64,000 nucleotides of DNA from Meandrina meandrites (taxonomy: Eukaryota; Cnidaria; Anthozoa; Scleractinia; Meandrinidae): positions 34,091,417-34,155,416 of the forward strand of contig OY855904.1 in the NCBI GenBank assembly GCA_963693305.1, read 5' to 3'. The notes beneath the pieces were generated by a model, which saw only the letters and a list, made by a program, of their open reading frames with translations, was not told the origin of the DNA and searched no databases. The translations under genes were made by a program, and so were the position numbers. This document shows, piece after piece, positions 28,912 through 39,358 of the stretch; position 1 is the stretch's first letter; every line of letters begins with the position of its first letter.

Positions 28912-29837
28912 CAGGGCCCGCGCAGCAAGAGTTTGAGTGGGGGGGGCTCAAGCGTGAGCGAGGGTTTTTTTTGGGGGGGGGGTGGGGGAGGGTGGCGGAG
29001 CGGAGGCATGCTACCCTGGGAAAATTAGGGTTTTAGTTGCTCTCAGATATCGGAAGGTGGATTTAAAATTAATAAACAGTGTATTAAAGCGCAATATTTT
29101 TACAACTTGAAACAGCAAGGGTCCGCAAACAAAAATGGTGCTAACGTACCAGGATCTACAAGAGATTATTGCATTTTATTGCGCTGGCCTTCGAGCTGGC
29201 ATTATTTAGATTTGCTACACCGCGTAGATGAATCCCAAAAAGGACGGAATGGCTGTCCGCGATCATGTAATCCCACTTTATCGTTCTGGTCGTGTTGGTG
29301 TACAAGCATACTAAACATTTAGAACCAGACCTATAGATTTACTATCAAATCCTGCTTGAAACAATATATTATAATTTTACTCAAAATCAGTACTACTGCA
29401 TTAGCGTTTACAAACCAGGAATCTGACGATTTTGCTATACTTCAGCTTAACGCTATAGACGGTATTTCTCTTTCTGTTATTGCTACAATCTGCAAATTCG
29501 ACTGTTTATCATTTTCAAGTTACTAAATCTGTCTTATGTCATTGTTGGGCAAAATGTTTATTCTTCGGGTAGTGGAAACTGAATGATCATTCATCAGATG
29601 CACTCGATACATGATTAACCAATATGGAACTCAAAAACAAAATTTATCACCAGCTTCTGGAAGAGATTTAAATGAAATACTTTTAGTAATTGTTCGTTCA
29701 ATAATATTAATATTTTTCCCTTTATTGCTTTCTTTACTTGCTTATCTACCGTTAAGTTCTTATTATTTTTCTTTTTACTGTAAAAAAGTGGGTGGGGGCT
29801 ACAGCCCCCCCCAGCCCCTCCCTCTGCGCGGGCCCTG
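28912..29837. mobile_element. hAT-like MITE with CAGGGCCCGCGCAG ends
   Basis: Left CAGGGCCCGCGCAG and right CTGCGCGGGCCCTG are perfect complements. GTATG flanks both sides (28907-28911, 29838-29842). G-rich left and C-rich right subterminal regions, as in the 14833-15437 element. Non-coding 926-bp body. It interrupts the junction between repeat units A and B. Confidence 0.7.
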
Positions 29838-30040
29838 GTATGTAAGCCGGCGACTTGCAGTTAAGTGTATAAATGGCGTGAAAATCAGTGCGAATGCACA
29901 AACAACGATCGACAAACTACTGCCATAAAACTAGAACAATTTGATTTTGTCAATAAAGAGAATGAGTACTCGCCTTTTGGAGAACTTCAAGGCCTTTAAT
30001 TCCACTGCTAATTTTTCCATTCACATTTACAACGGATGGC
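29838..30040 (+). repeat. Tandem repeat unit B
   Basis: Second copy of the unit at 26309-26465 plus 28866-28911. It retains the uninterrupted GGCCTTTAATTCC site into which the Kolobok-like element inserted in unit A. Confidence 0.7.
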
Positions 30041-30136
30041 GAGCATCTACATTAATTTTGCTGATTTGGAGAGCAAAACTTTCATGGGTTCTTCGTTCGT
30101 CTCGCTACGAAATGAAAAACAATCCTGGAAAACTCG

Positions 30137-30182
30137 GAGCGGTCCGTACTCGGGGTCCGGATGGGAAAATCCGGACCGCTGG
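30137..30182. repeat. Short fold-back AGCGGTCC...GGACCGCT
   Basis: AGCGGTCCGTACTCGGGGTC then CGGATGGGAAAATCCGGACC and GCT. Small relative of the larger GTCCGTAC palindromes. Confidence 0.5.
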
Positions 30183-30563
30183 AGAGCGCGGAATAAGCCA
30201 ATCAGATTCGAGGATTTAGGATCCCTGACCACTGAGATGCTTCAGAAAAAAATAAACAGCGATACTACACACTAAAATGTCTAATAAGATATATTTATTT
30301 CTTCAGAATATCACTTACTAAACTATTTCCTATTAAATATAGCCTAACTATGGGATTGTAGAAGGTCTCAAATATATACTGTAGTGTATGCAACCAGCGG
30401 TTGACTTTGTAAGAAAACGCTCATTCGCATTCTGTTCCACGTTCTCGATTCGCTGGAAATAAAACCGAATACTCGACAAGTACTTCCAAGCTTAGCTGGG
30501 TTTAAGATAAAGATCAAAATTAAATTTTTAACGGAAAAAACATATTTGCACTAAGAACAAAAC
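30183..30563. other. Non-coding spacer
   Basis: AT-rich, with the inverted relative of 24255-24290 at 30250-30285. No gene seen. Confidence 0.4.
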
Positions 30564-30702
30564 CAGAAGTCCATAACTAGAAGTCTACATCTCTGGTAAT
30601 AGGCCTTGAGATATGTCTTTCGCGTGTAGGCTATTTTTAGAACAGCTTTGCCGCGAACAAGTAGCCAATCACGTTGAACTATTTTTCAATTCGCGCCTTT
30701 GA

Positions 30703-31194
30703 TTGGTTGAACAAATTTTTGAAGAAAAGCAGAACTGCAGAGGACGAGCGAACGGCATTACGAAATTACTGTTTGTTGGTCATCACAATTTCCGTTTTGT
30801 GAGGATTAAATCGTCCGGAAAAAGAATCATCAGGCCATCTTTCATCGATGATGATAGCATCGAAGTTGAAAAAATTCGGAGCATCCAAAATAAGCAAGAG
30901 GACCTCAGTCTTTTGGAGTCAGAATACGAAATGGAGCAAGAGAGACTAATTCCGAGTCAAATTCAAAATGCGAAGACACTAAAGATTAATGGTACTCTCA
31001 AGATGAAGACAGGCATTAAGAGAGCAAGTTCATTTTGGCACAGGTTCGTTGCTGTTTTGAAAAACAAAACCGTCGTCCCTGAAGCGCTGAAAATCGAGCG
31101 CGGAATGAACAGAATGAAGTTTGATTCGTTTGAGAACAACATTCAGAGAAAACGACAAGTGTGGCGAGTTTCGCATGTTTTTGGAATTATATAA
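30703..31194 (+). CDS. Charged 163-codon ORF inside the 7-bp-TSD element
   Basis: Open from the subterminal region to 31194. The true start is unclear because the first codons lie in the conserved terminal module. The middle has a Glu/Gln-rich helical stretch ([20 protein letters not shown]), then a basic part with FWHRFVAVLKNK. The deleted copy at 20982 has the same ORF with stops. I do not recognise a domain. Confidence 0.4.
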   Translation: MVEQIFEEKQNCRGRANGITKLLFVGHHNFRFVRIKSSGKRIIRPSFIDDDSIEVEKIRSIQNKQEDLSLLESEYEMEQERLIPSQIQNAKTLKINGTLKMKTGIKRASSFWHRFVAVLKNKTVVPEALKIERGMNRMKFDSFENNIQRKRQVWRVSHVFGII

Positions 31195-31256
31195 GGACGG
31201 CGTGACAACAAAAGACTGACTAAGGTAATGTACTAATGTAAAATGTACGTTTTAAT

Positions 31257-31583
31257 ATGAATAGAAATACGAGTTTAATTCATCGAACAATGATGATTTC
31301 ATTCACAGCCGTCAAAAGTTTAATTCAAGTTGTGCTTCTCGGGAACTTCGCAGCAGCTATCGTGTTGTGTATGTTGTTCAGTATTTTAACACGAGGATAT
31401 CCTGTACAAAATAAAGACACTTTCCTACTAAAAGTTTGGGGTACTTCTGTTCATAATTCTCTCGTAAATTATAAAAGGTCGAACTGCTTGTTTTGCGAGT
31501 TTGTCTTCGGAAACCCGACGACGGGTTGCTTTTTCACTCGCCTTCAAATGCCACTGAGCAGACGTTTGAAATCACTATTTTAA
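31257..31583 (+). CDS. Small hydrophobic ORF downstream
   Basis: 108 codons, with a hydrophobic segment (VVLLGNFAAAIVLCMLFSIL) that could span a membrane. In the same element and orientation as the previous ORF. No family recognised; may be chance. Confidence 0.25.
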   Translation: MNRNTSLIHRTMMISFTAVKSLIQVVLLGNFAAAIVLCMLFSILTRGYPVQNKDTFLLKVWGTSVHNSLVNYKRSNCLFCEFVFGNPTTGCFFTRLQMPLSRRLKSLF

Positions 31584-32081
31584 TACGATACTACTCCTGT
31601 CGAAATGTGAGAATTAAAGAGATTTGGCCTGTCAAGTGTTTTGATGTGATTTGATTTATTTCACCTGCCACTTTCCAAAATATTCGGCCGCAACTTACAA
31701 CTCCAATGCATGGTGTCGAAATAGTGGGCACGTCATTTTCTCGCGAGTACATCAGTTTCTAAAAATAGCCTACACGCGAAAGACATAGCACGCGCGCCAA
31801 TACCAGATGTAGACTTCTAGTTATGGACTTCTGACAAAACTTAAAATCAATTCGATCAAACATTCAATCTCGTTCTGAGAGCTCGCTTTCAGGAGCACAT
31901 TACCCTGGAGCCTTCATCTCCTTAATGGGTCTGGGGCATGGCGAAAATGCACCTTGAGCTATTTTTAGCAATGCTTTTCCCGCGAAATTGTGATGTCATT
32001 AGCTACGCCCTCAACCCGCCCCCAATTTTAACCAATGAGATTGCATTCAACCAGCTCACTGAAAACACAATTTAATTCAAG

Positions 32082-33405
32082 ATGGCGGAGTACAGCAGTG
32101 ACTCCAGTGAGGAGGGTTCGTTGACTTCTTTGTCAAGTTCGGAACTTTCCGAGATTTCTTCTAGTAGTGAAGCTGATGACAGCGACGAAGAGGTCGCTGA
32201 AGTCAGATCTCAGCGAGTGAGTGCGAGTAGGCGGCCGCAGAGCAAGTCTGCGAAGAATCCGAAGCTGCGTAAGAAGACAACAGATAAACGCACCACGGTG
32301 AAAGCGCTTACCAGGGACGAAATGGAACAGTTGTCATCATGGGTTTTTTCTGTATCACAAGCTAAAATAGTTGAACGTGAACTGCGTGAACAACTCCTAA
32401 TATCGCCCAGAATTAGGGCTTTTGAAGAGCGATTGAAAATCGCTTCGCATTTTACTAGTTCAGAACAAGAAGGCAATTTCAGTCTGTTAAACATTGGTTT
32501 CTGCAGAACATTTGCCACCCTGGCAAACGAGTGTTATAAAAATAATGTTCCGAAAGAAAGAAAAGCTGCCTTTGCGGTTGTGTGGATGAAAGTTTTATGC
32601 AACTTCCAAAACAACAAAACGACGCAGGAGCGAATGATCTTGCAGCGCTTGGTGCAGTCTTCTAGTCAGTCATTTCCTCCCGAAGAAATTCATTGCGTTT
32701 TAAGCACTATTCACGAGCTGATATACAAAATCATTCACGACCACATTCGAAAAAGGAAAAGCGATTCGACAGCTGAGGACAATGAAGTACAACTTAATCA
32801 GGAATCTGACGACACTCTCTATACTGTGGTGCGGCAATGCACAGAATGATCAAACTGCGGAGGGAAACATTGGCTGCGAAAAAAAAAAACGAGTCCAGCT
32901 GGCTTCCAAAAGAAGGCCATTAATGGTGAAAGAGCTTCAACTCCTGGAGGGTTTGGTAATGAAAGACAAGTCCGGCTTATCCCAGAGCCTTCAAAATCTC
33001 GACGAGGGAAATTTAACCTTTCCGAGGGAGGAACTATTACCTTTCTTACGGTCAGTCGACGGAGAGGTACAAGAGTTCACCAATGACAAGAATCTAAGTA
33101 AGTATCAGTCCAATTTTCTGCGTATGTGTCAAAACTGCGTTACTAACAATCAAAGTTTGGAAAACGACTTCAGTCTTCTTGTTGGATCATTGTTGAACAT
33201 CGAATGTGTTAACGAAGAAACAGTTGTTTGTGGTATCTTTAAAGAAATTGTATCAAAAATGGCCAATACAAGAATTAATGAATTCATGAATGCTAAAAGT
33301 GAACGAGATTTGAAAAAGCAGGGAAAAGTAGTAGATGCAGACGAAATGCTGCGACCTCAGCTTAAATCATACGCAGTGGTGTCCAAACGAAAGAGAAGCT
33401 CCTAG
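32082..33405 (+). pseudogene. Accessory Ser/Glu-rich ORF of the P-like element, frameshifted
   Basis: Frame one runs 32082-32849 (255 codons; ATG in context AAGATGG) and frame two 32782-33405. They overlap by 68 bp, and the protein-like character passes from one to the other, so I read a single gene of about 440 residues with one small indel near 32800-32849. An A11 run at 32879 is a second suspect place. N-terminus: about 40 residues of Ser/Glu/Asp, then a basic stretch, then mostly helical sequence with a VWMKVLCNFQ core. The second part ends in a KRKRSS tail. No catalytic motif seen. It faces the transposase gene and starts just inside the left TIR, so a role in transposition is inferred only from position. 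Confidence 0.5.
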
Positions 33406-34266
33406 AACACAGTGGAATTAACACTGCAGATGCTGAGGCTGATTTGCAAAGGTCATTTCAATCAATAATATTTTGTTTATTATTTAAAAATGTATGGTCT
33501 TCAAAAAAGCTGGTAAATCTGCATTTATTTTGAAATTTCTTTAGTTGTTTTTCTAGTGTTTTACATCACAGACAGTAAAATACCTAATTTATCAGTAAAA
33601 TATCAAATTACTTTCCCATCGGCATTTGTCTGCAGGAGCAGTCATCTGTATTATTATTATTATGTATACAATCAAATTGAAACTTCAACATCCCTCCTGC
33701 CCCCAGCGTAGTTACTCAAAGCATTTGACTCATCAATGTGCCCATGCAGGGGCAGCATAGTTGTTATTGGGTGAGGAATTTAAAACCACACGAGAGGGGT
33801 GCGGGAGATTTGAACAGTTTGCTTGATGTTGTGTCCATTATTGCTCATGGTTTCACGGTTTTGTCCATGGCCCCTGTCATGTTGAAGTTTCGATTTGATT
33901 GGTACATTGACCGGCCCTCACCCTCACTCCCTTTGACTTATTTGTAATAAGGAGATTTTTAATTGCAGTATTTGACTATAAGTACAGCTGTAAGACTAAG
34001 AAGACAGTATTGTTTACACTGCATTTTTAATCATGTTTATTGTTGAAATCCTAAGAACTGAGTATCTGTGACACACAGACAGGCTAATTGATCAAGTCTT
34101 TTAATGAATTAATTACCATTCAAATTACCCGTTACACATAAATAATGTTTGGCAAACAAATTCATGTAAATATTTCTCATTGAAAAGCAGGCAAGAAGAA
34201 ATGTACAAATTACAATAATGTTTTTGCATAAACTGCATTTCTTTGATAAACTTTGTTGAGTATTTC
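33406..34266. other. Shared 3' region between convergent genes
   Basis: Non-coding, with a short (ATT)n stretch at 33650. It lies between the 3' end of the accessory ORF and the 3' end of the minus-strand transposase gene. Confidence 0.5.
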
Positions 34267-34746
34267 TTAAACATATTCTATCCATGTCAGTGTTCCTAGA
34301 TGAAGTACACAATTCACATTGTTTAACATTTTTACATACTCAGCTATTAAAAATCTGAAAGAACTTGACATTGCTATGACTGCACCATTGTTGTGTCCAG
34401 TGGTTTGATGGCTGTCAATAAGTGCACAAATGCCATTTTGTTTTACAAAGATTTCTACAGATCGGTCACAACCAATGAGTACTCCATACCTATCTTTGGT
34501 TAAAGACTGTTGAACATGGCCAATCAAATCACTATAGTCATCTGCATTTGTAAACCCAAACTCAAGGGAAGTGGATTGAATGCCACATTCAGTACTAACA
34601 GCATTAACAACATCTTCTATGTCAAGATAGATGGCAGTGTCAGCATACAGCTCATCATAGAGGCTATTTCCATCACAAATAGCATTTATGAAGGATTCAG
34701 ACCAAATTTGAGGAAGTTTGTCCCAAAAGAGTGAGATATCAAGGTT
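34267..34746 (-). CDS. P-like transposase exon 8, part 2 (protease Asp-His), cut off by the insertion
   Basis: Begins with the second TSD copy (NLDI) and continues SLFWDKLPQIW in the same frame. Includes YGVLIGCDRSVEIF, CALIDSH and GAVIAMSS, and stops at 34267. With one TSD copy removed it follows the other part without any frame change. Confidence 0.8.
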   Translation of the reverse strand, partial: NLDISLFWDKLPQIWSESFINAICDGNSLYDELYADTAIYLDIEDVVNAVSTECGIQSTSLEFGFTNADDYSDLIGHVQQSLTKDRYGVLIGCDRSVEIFVKQNGICALIDSHQTTGHNNGAVIAMSSSFRFLIAEYVKMLNNVNCVLHLGTLTWIEYV

Positions 34747-34802
34747 AATAATAAAGAATTTTTTCGTTTGTCTCACGAAGTAGTCACGTGTGATGGAGAT
34801 CG

Positions 34803-34837
34803 CGACGTTTCGACTGCACACTGCTAGTCTTCATCAG
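34803..34837 (-). ncRNA. Hammerhead-ribozyme-like core, minus Penelope copy
   Basis: Read on minus: CTGATGA, a stem-loop with GACT/AGTC, then GAAACGTC. These are the conserved boxes of hammerhead ribozymes, which are known in Penelope-like terminal repeats. Flanking stems I and III were not modelled. Confidence 0.55.
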
Positions 34838-34866
34838 GCGATAAGGTCGACTGGTTATGCGTAAAC

Positions 34867-34897
34867 TTATAAAGCACGCTGCTGCGCTGTGATTGGT

Positions 34898-34932
<35 letters not shown>

Positions 34933-37386
34933 CTCGCTGTTCCGATGCTCTGTTGTTCCCTCGGCGGTCCGCTGTCGTACAGTTCTCCTGTTGTTGTGTT
35001 TTTTGATCGTGGTCATCCATGCTTCAGGAATTTCAATTCCACTATCCCTGTTGATGTTATTAGGGTGAAGTCTTATGTGAATTGCCTCTTTGACCCTGCG
35101 TTTGTACCAGTGTGGGTCACGATCAATAAACTTTACCTCATTCCAAAGCGGGTAGTGTCCGGTGTTGTTGGTGTGTTCTGCAACGGCGGAGGTCTGGGTA
35201 CGGGCGAATCGGATGTCCCGGTCGTGTTCTTTGATCCTGTCTTGCATAGGTCTTCCAGTCTCACCGATGTAAACTTTGCCGCACTCACAGGGAATCCTGT
35301 AAACAACGCCATCCTGCTTAGTCGAATCAACAGCGTCTTTCGGCCGTACTAGGTGTGATCGTAGTGTAGTTTCCGACTTGAAAACAGCGCGCACGCCTTG
35401 TTGTTGTAGGCAGCGGCGAAGTTGCTCAGAAAGACCTTTGACGTAAGGTAAAACCGCAGTGGATTTAAACTCGGTGGCGGGTTCGGCATTGGTGTTTGGT
35501 TTCCTGGTCTTGGTGATCTTCTGCAAGAAAGAAAAAGGATAACCATTAGATACAAGAACAGATGACAGATGTTTTTTCTCCTTCGAAATAACAGACGGTT
35601 TTGTTACGAGGCGTTTAGCACGCTCGTAAAGACACTTAACAATACCACGTTTAACTGATTGAGGGTGATGTGAATCATACGCTAAGTATTGATCAGTGTG
35701 CGTAGGCTTCCTGTATACGCTGGTGGTGAGGCGGCCGTCTGGTTCTCTCGAAACTGCGGTGTCAAGGAAGGCGAGTTTGCTGTCACTCTCTGTTTCCATG
35801 GTGAAGCGGATGGAAGGCTGCTGGTTGTTGAGATGTTGTAAGAAGCTATCAACGTTTTCGCGATCCAAGATGGTGAAGGTGTCGTCTACGTAGCGTTTCC
35901 ATATTTTAGGCTTGTGGGATGATGAAGCTATTGCCTGCTCCTCAAAGCTCTCCATGTAGAGGTTAGCAATAACAGCGGAAACTGGGCTTCCCATGGCTGC
36001 GCCTTCCCGTTGTTCGTAAATCGATCCGTTATACTGGAAGTATGTGGATCTCAAAACGAAGTTCAGAAGGTCAGCGATCTGAGCTGGTGTTAGTGTTGTG
36101 CGGTCGGCAAGGCTGGGGTCGTTCTCTAGTTTCCGTAGCGTGGCTTGTACAGCGTCGTCGATTGGAACGTTGGTAAACAGCGACTCCACGTCAAAAGACA
36201 CCATGATCTCGTTGTCTAGGATCGTCTCACTGTTGATAGAGGACACGAAATGGGCTGAATTCCTCACCGTGAAATCCGAGTTACCTGTTAAAGGAGACAA
36301 GATGTTAGCTAAGTAGGCGGATAAATCATATGCAAAGGTGTTAACACATGATACAATAGGTCTTAAAGGTATGTCGGCCTTGTGGAGTTTCGGTAAACCG
36401 TAAATTCTTGGCGGCTGTTTGTGTCGAGGTCTGATCTTGTTGTAAACGGCCTCTGTTAGATCTCCGTTTCGTTTCAGGGTAAGCAGCTTCTCGGACAGCT
36501 TTCGGGTCAAACGGTCTGTCGGGTTTTTGTTCAGGAGCTGGTACGGTCCGTTCTCGATCAGGGTAGACATCTTAGTGCGGTAGGTATCAGTATCCATGAC
36601 TACGCTTGCACGCCCTTTGTCTGCTGGGAGAACCATGATGGATTCATCCTCCTTTAGGCTTTTGAGCGCGTCTCGCATTTCCTTCGTGATGTTAGGTTCT
36701 GGTGGTTCCGCCTGTTGAAGGATAGTGTTGACAGTTCTTCTGACCGTCTCCGCTTGCTCGATGTTTAGTTGTCTGACGGCTGACTCGACACTGGCGATAA
36801 TCTCCTTGGTAGGGATGTCCTCAGGAGTTACGGCGAAGTTCAGTCCTTTCCGCAGCAGTGCTGTTTCGGCGTCGCTGAGGGACCTAGAAGATAAATTAAT
36901 AACCCAGTTAGTTTTGTCAAGATACGGTGTATCAGCTGTGGACACAGCGGCTTGTTTTTCGTGCATAAGTTTTTCAAACTTCTGCTTTTGTCTGTCTTTG
37001 GTGGTATTAAAGACTCGCTGGGTGTTGATCTTGATCTGTTCTAGTATTCTATCAGCGTCCTCTGTCGTGAGAGCGGATGTTATGCTCTGTGATGTAGATT
37101 CTGCTTCCTTCTTCGCATCTCCCTTGGCTTTCTGTGTCAGTCTGATTCTTTCCCTCAGGAATCTCATTGATGCAAGTTCAGCGACTCTGCGTGCGCCCTT
37201 CGTGGGAACTGGCGTTCGGACTTGTAGATCTTTGGGGACAATGCGGCTCCTAATGCACCTTGTTAGAAAGGTGAGATGGTTTGTGAAGCGTGCGAGTTTG
37301 CTCGAGCAACGCTCATGTCGACGAATCAACCTCAGGGCTGTGCGCCCATATTTCAGGTTAATATCGTAAAAAATGTTGTGGTTATT
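34867..37386 (-). CDS. Penelope-like RT with GIY-YIG endonuclease (near complete)
   Basis: About 835 codons open on minus from 37386 to 34867. The family's ATG-AAT-AAC start is lost because the copy begins at AATAACCAC; the comparison is the copy starting at 62777. N-terminal region with Arg/Lys-rich RLIRRHERC; RT domain with LPADKGR, RPIVSCV, FDVESLFTNV, GAAMGSPVSAVIANLYME and YVDDTF; C-terminal GIY-YIG nuclease VYRIPCECGKVYIGETGR, with the CxC pair that marks Penelope-type enzymes, and later PLWNEV. It copies RNA into DNA at a nick made by its own nuclease. All catalytic motifs are present. Confidence 0.9.
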
Positions 37387-37390
37387 GTGT

Positions 37391-39135
37391 TGCGAGACGC
37401 GCTCAAAAGCCTAAAGGAGGATGAATCCATCATGGTTCTCCCAGCAGACAAAGGGCGTGCAAGCGTAGTCATGGATACTGATACCTACCGCACTAAGATG
37501 TCTACCCTGATCGAGAACGGACCGTACCAGCTCCTGAACAAAAACCCGACAGACCGTTTGACCCGAAAGCTGTCCGAGAAGCTGCTTACCCTGAAACGAA
37601 ACGGAGATCTAACAGAGGCCGTTTACAACAAGATCAGACCTCGACACAAACAGCCGCCAAGAATTTACGGTTTACCGAAACTCCACAAGGCCGACATACC
37701 TTTAAGACCTATTGTATCATGTGTTAACACCTTTGCATATGATTTATCCGCCTACTTAGCTAACATCTTGTCTCCTTTAACAGGTAACTCGGATTTCACG
37801 GTGAGGAATTCAGCCCATTTCGTGTCCTCTATCAACAGTGAGACGATCCTAGACAACGAGATCATGGTGTCTTTTGACGTGGAGTCGCTGTTTACCAACG
37901 TTCCAATCGACGACGCTGTACAAGCCACGCTACGGAAACTAGAGAACGACCCCAGCCTTGCCGACCGCACAACACTAACACCAGCTCAGATCGCTGACCT
38001 TCTGAACTTCGTTTTGAGATCCACATACTTCCAGTATAACGGATCGATTTACGAACAACGGGAAGGCGCAGCCATGGGAAGCCCAGTTTCCGCTGTTATT
38101 GCTAACCTCTACATGGAGAGCTTTGAGGAGCAGGCAATAGCTTCATCATCCCACAAGCCTAAAATATGGAAACGCTACGTAGACGACACCTTCACCATCT
38201 TGGATCGCGAAAACGTTGATAGCTTCTTACAACATCTCAACAACCAGCAGCCTTCCATCCGCTTCACCATGGAAACAGAGAGTGACAGCAAACTCGCCTT
38301 CCTTGACACCGCAGTTTCGAGAGAACCAGACGGCCGCCTCACCACCAGCGTATACAGGAAGCCTACGCACACTGATCAATACTTAGCGTATGATTCACAT
38401 CACCCTCAATCAGTTAAACGTGGTATTGTTAAGTGTCTTTACGAGCGTGCTAAACGCCTCGTAACAAAACCGTCTGTTATTTCGAAGGAGAAAAAACATC
38501 TGTCATCTGTTCTTGTATCTAATGGTTATCCTTTTTCTTTCTTGCAGAAGATCACCAAGACCAGGAAACCAAACACCAATGCCGAACCCGCCACCGAGTT
38601 TAAATCCACTGCGGTTTTACCTTACGTCAAAGGTCTTTCTGAGCAACTTCGCCGCTGCCTACAACAACAAGGCGTGCGCGCTGTTTTCAAGTCGGAAACT
38701 ACACTACGATCACACCTAGTACGGCCGAAAGACGCTGTTGATTCGACTAAGCAGGATGGCGTTGTTTACAGGATTCCCTGTGAGTGCGGCAAAGTTTACA
38801 TCGGTGAGACTGGAAGACCTATGCAAGACAGGATCAAAGAACACGACCGGGACATCCGATTCGCCCGTACCCAGACCTCCGCCGTTGCAGAACACACCAA
38901 CAACACCGGACACTACCCGCTTTGGAATGAGGTAAAGTTTATTGATCGTGACCCACACTGGTACAAACGCAGGGTCAAAGAGGCAATTCACATAAGACTT
39001 CACCCTAATAACATCAACAGGGATAGTGGAATTGAAATTCCTGAAGCATGGATGACCACGATCAAAAAACACAACAACAGGAGAACTGTACGACAGCGGA
39101 CCGCCGAGGGAACAACAGAGCATCGGAACAGCGAG

Positions 39136-39170
<35 letters not shown>

Positions 39171-39201
39171 ACCAATCACAGCGCAGCAGCGTGCTTTATA
39201 A
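37391..39201 (+). CDS. Penelope-like RT-GIY-YIG, 5'-truncated inverted copy
   Basis: Homology begins at the codons for RDALKSLKEDES; the open frame extends back to 37276 only by reading antisense through the other copy's 5' end. RT and GIY-YIG domains are complete and match the minus copy residue for residue in the overlap. The N-terminal ~215 residues are missing. Confidence 0.9.
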
Positions 39202-39230
39202 GTTTACGCATAACCAGTCGACCTTATCGC

Positions 39231-39265
39231 CTGATGAAGACTAGCAGTGTGCAGTCGAAACGTCG
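39231..39265 (+). ncRNA. Hammerhead-ribozyme-like core, plus Penelope copy
   Basis: CTGATGA at 39231-39237, GACT/AGTC stem, CGAAACGTC at 39256-39264. Identical to the minus-copy core, located between the ORF stop and the 3' end of the element. Confidence 0.55.
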
Positions 39266-39358
39266 CGATCTCCATCACACGTGACTACTTCGTGAGACAA
39301 ACGAAAAAATTCTTTATTATTGTACTCTACCACGATGAATAACCACAACATTTTTTAC

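Larger units (their letters stand above)
30564..31833. mobile_element. 1.27-kb DNA transposon with 7-bp TSD
   Basis: TIR of 29 bp beginning CAGAAGTCCATAACTAGAAG, perfect at both ends (30564-30592, 31805-31833). The target-site duplication is ACAAAAC at 30557-30563 and 31834-31840. The subterminal module GTGTAGGCTATTTTTAGAA is inverted at both ends, and the left copy continues into CCGCGAA. The same module and TSD length occur in the P-superfamily element that starts 57 bp further right. No transposase inside, so probably non-autonomous. Confidence 0.9.
34747..39358. mobile_element. Head-to-head Penelope-like element pair with TSD
   Basis: Three pieces: a minus-strand copy from 37386 down to 34747 that lacks only the start codon, four filler bases (GTGT), a 5'-truncated plus-strand copy 37391-39321, and then about 37-42 bp of the 5' start of a further tandem copy (39322 on). 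The direct repeat GATATCAAGGTT flanks the whole (34735-34746, 39359-39370); its first five bases also match the element's own 5' sequence, so the true TSD is 7-12 bp. The overlapping 1.9 kb of the two arms shows no difference in translation. Tandem and inverted partial copies are typical of Penelope-like elements. Confidence 0.9.

Noticed and set aside
34897..38935. Mirrored ORFs of 65-214 codons in the Penelope pair
   Set aside because: Each occurs twice, once per arm, opposite the RT-GIY-YIG frame, and carries no domain of its own.
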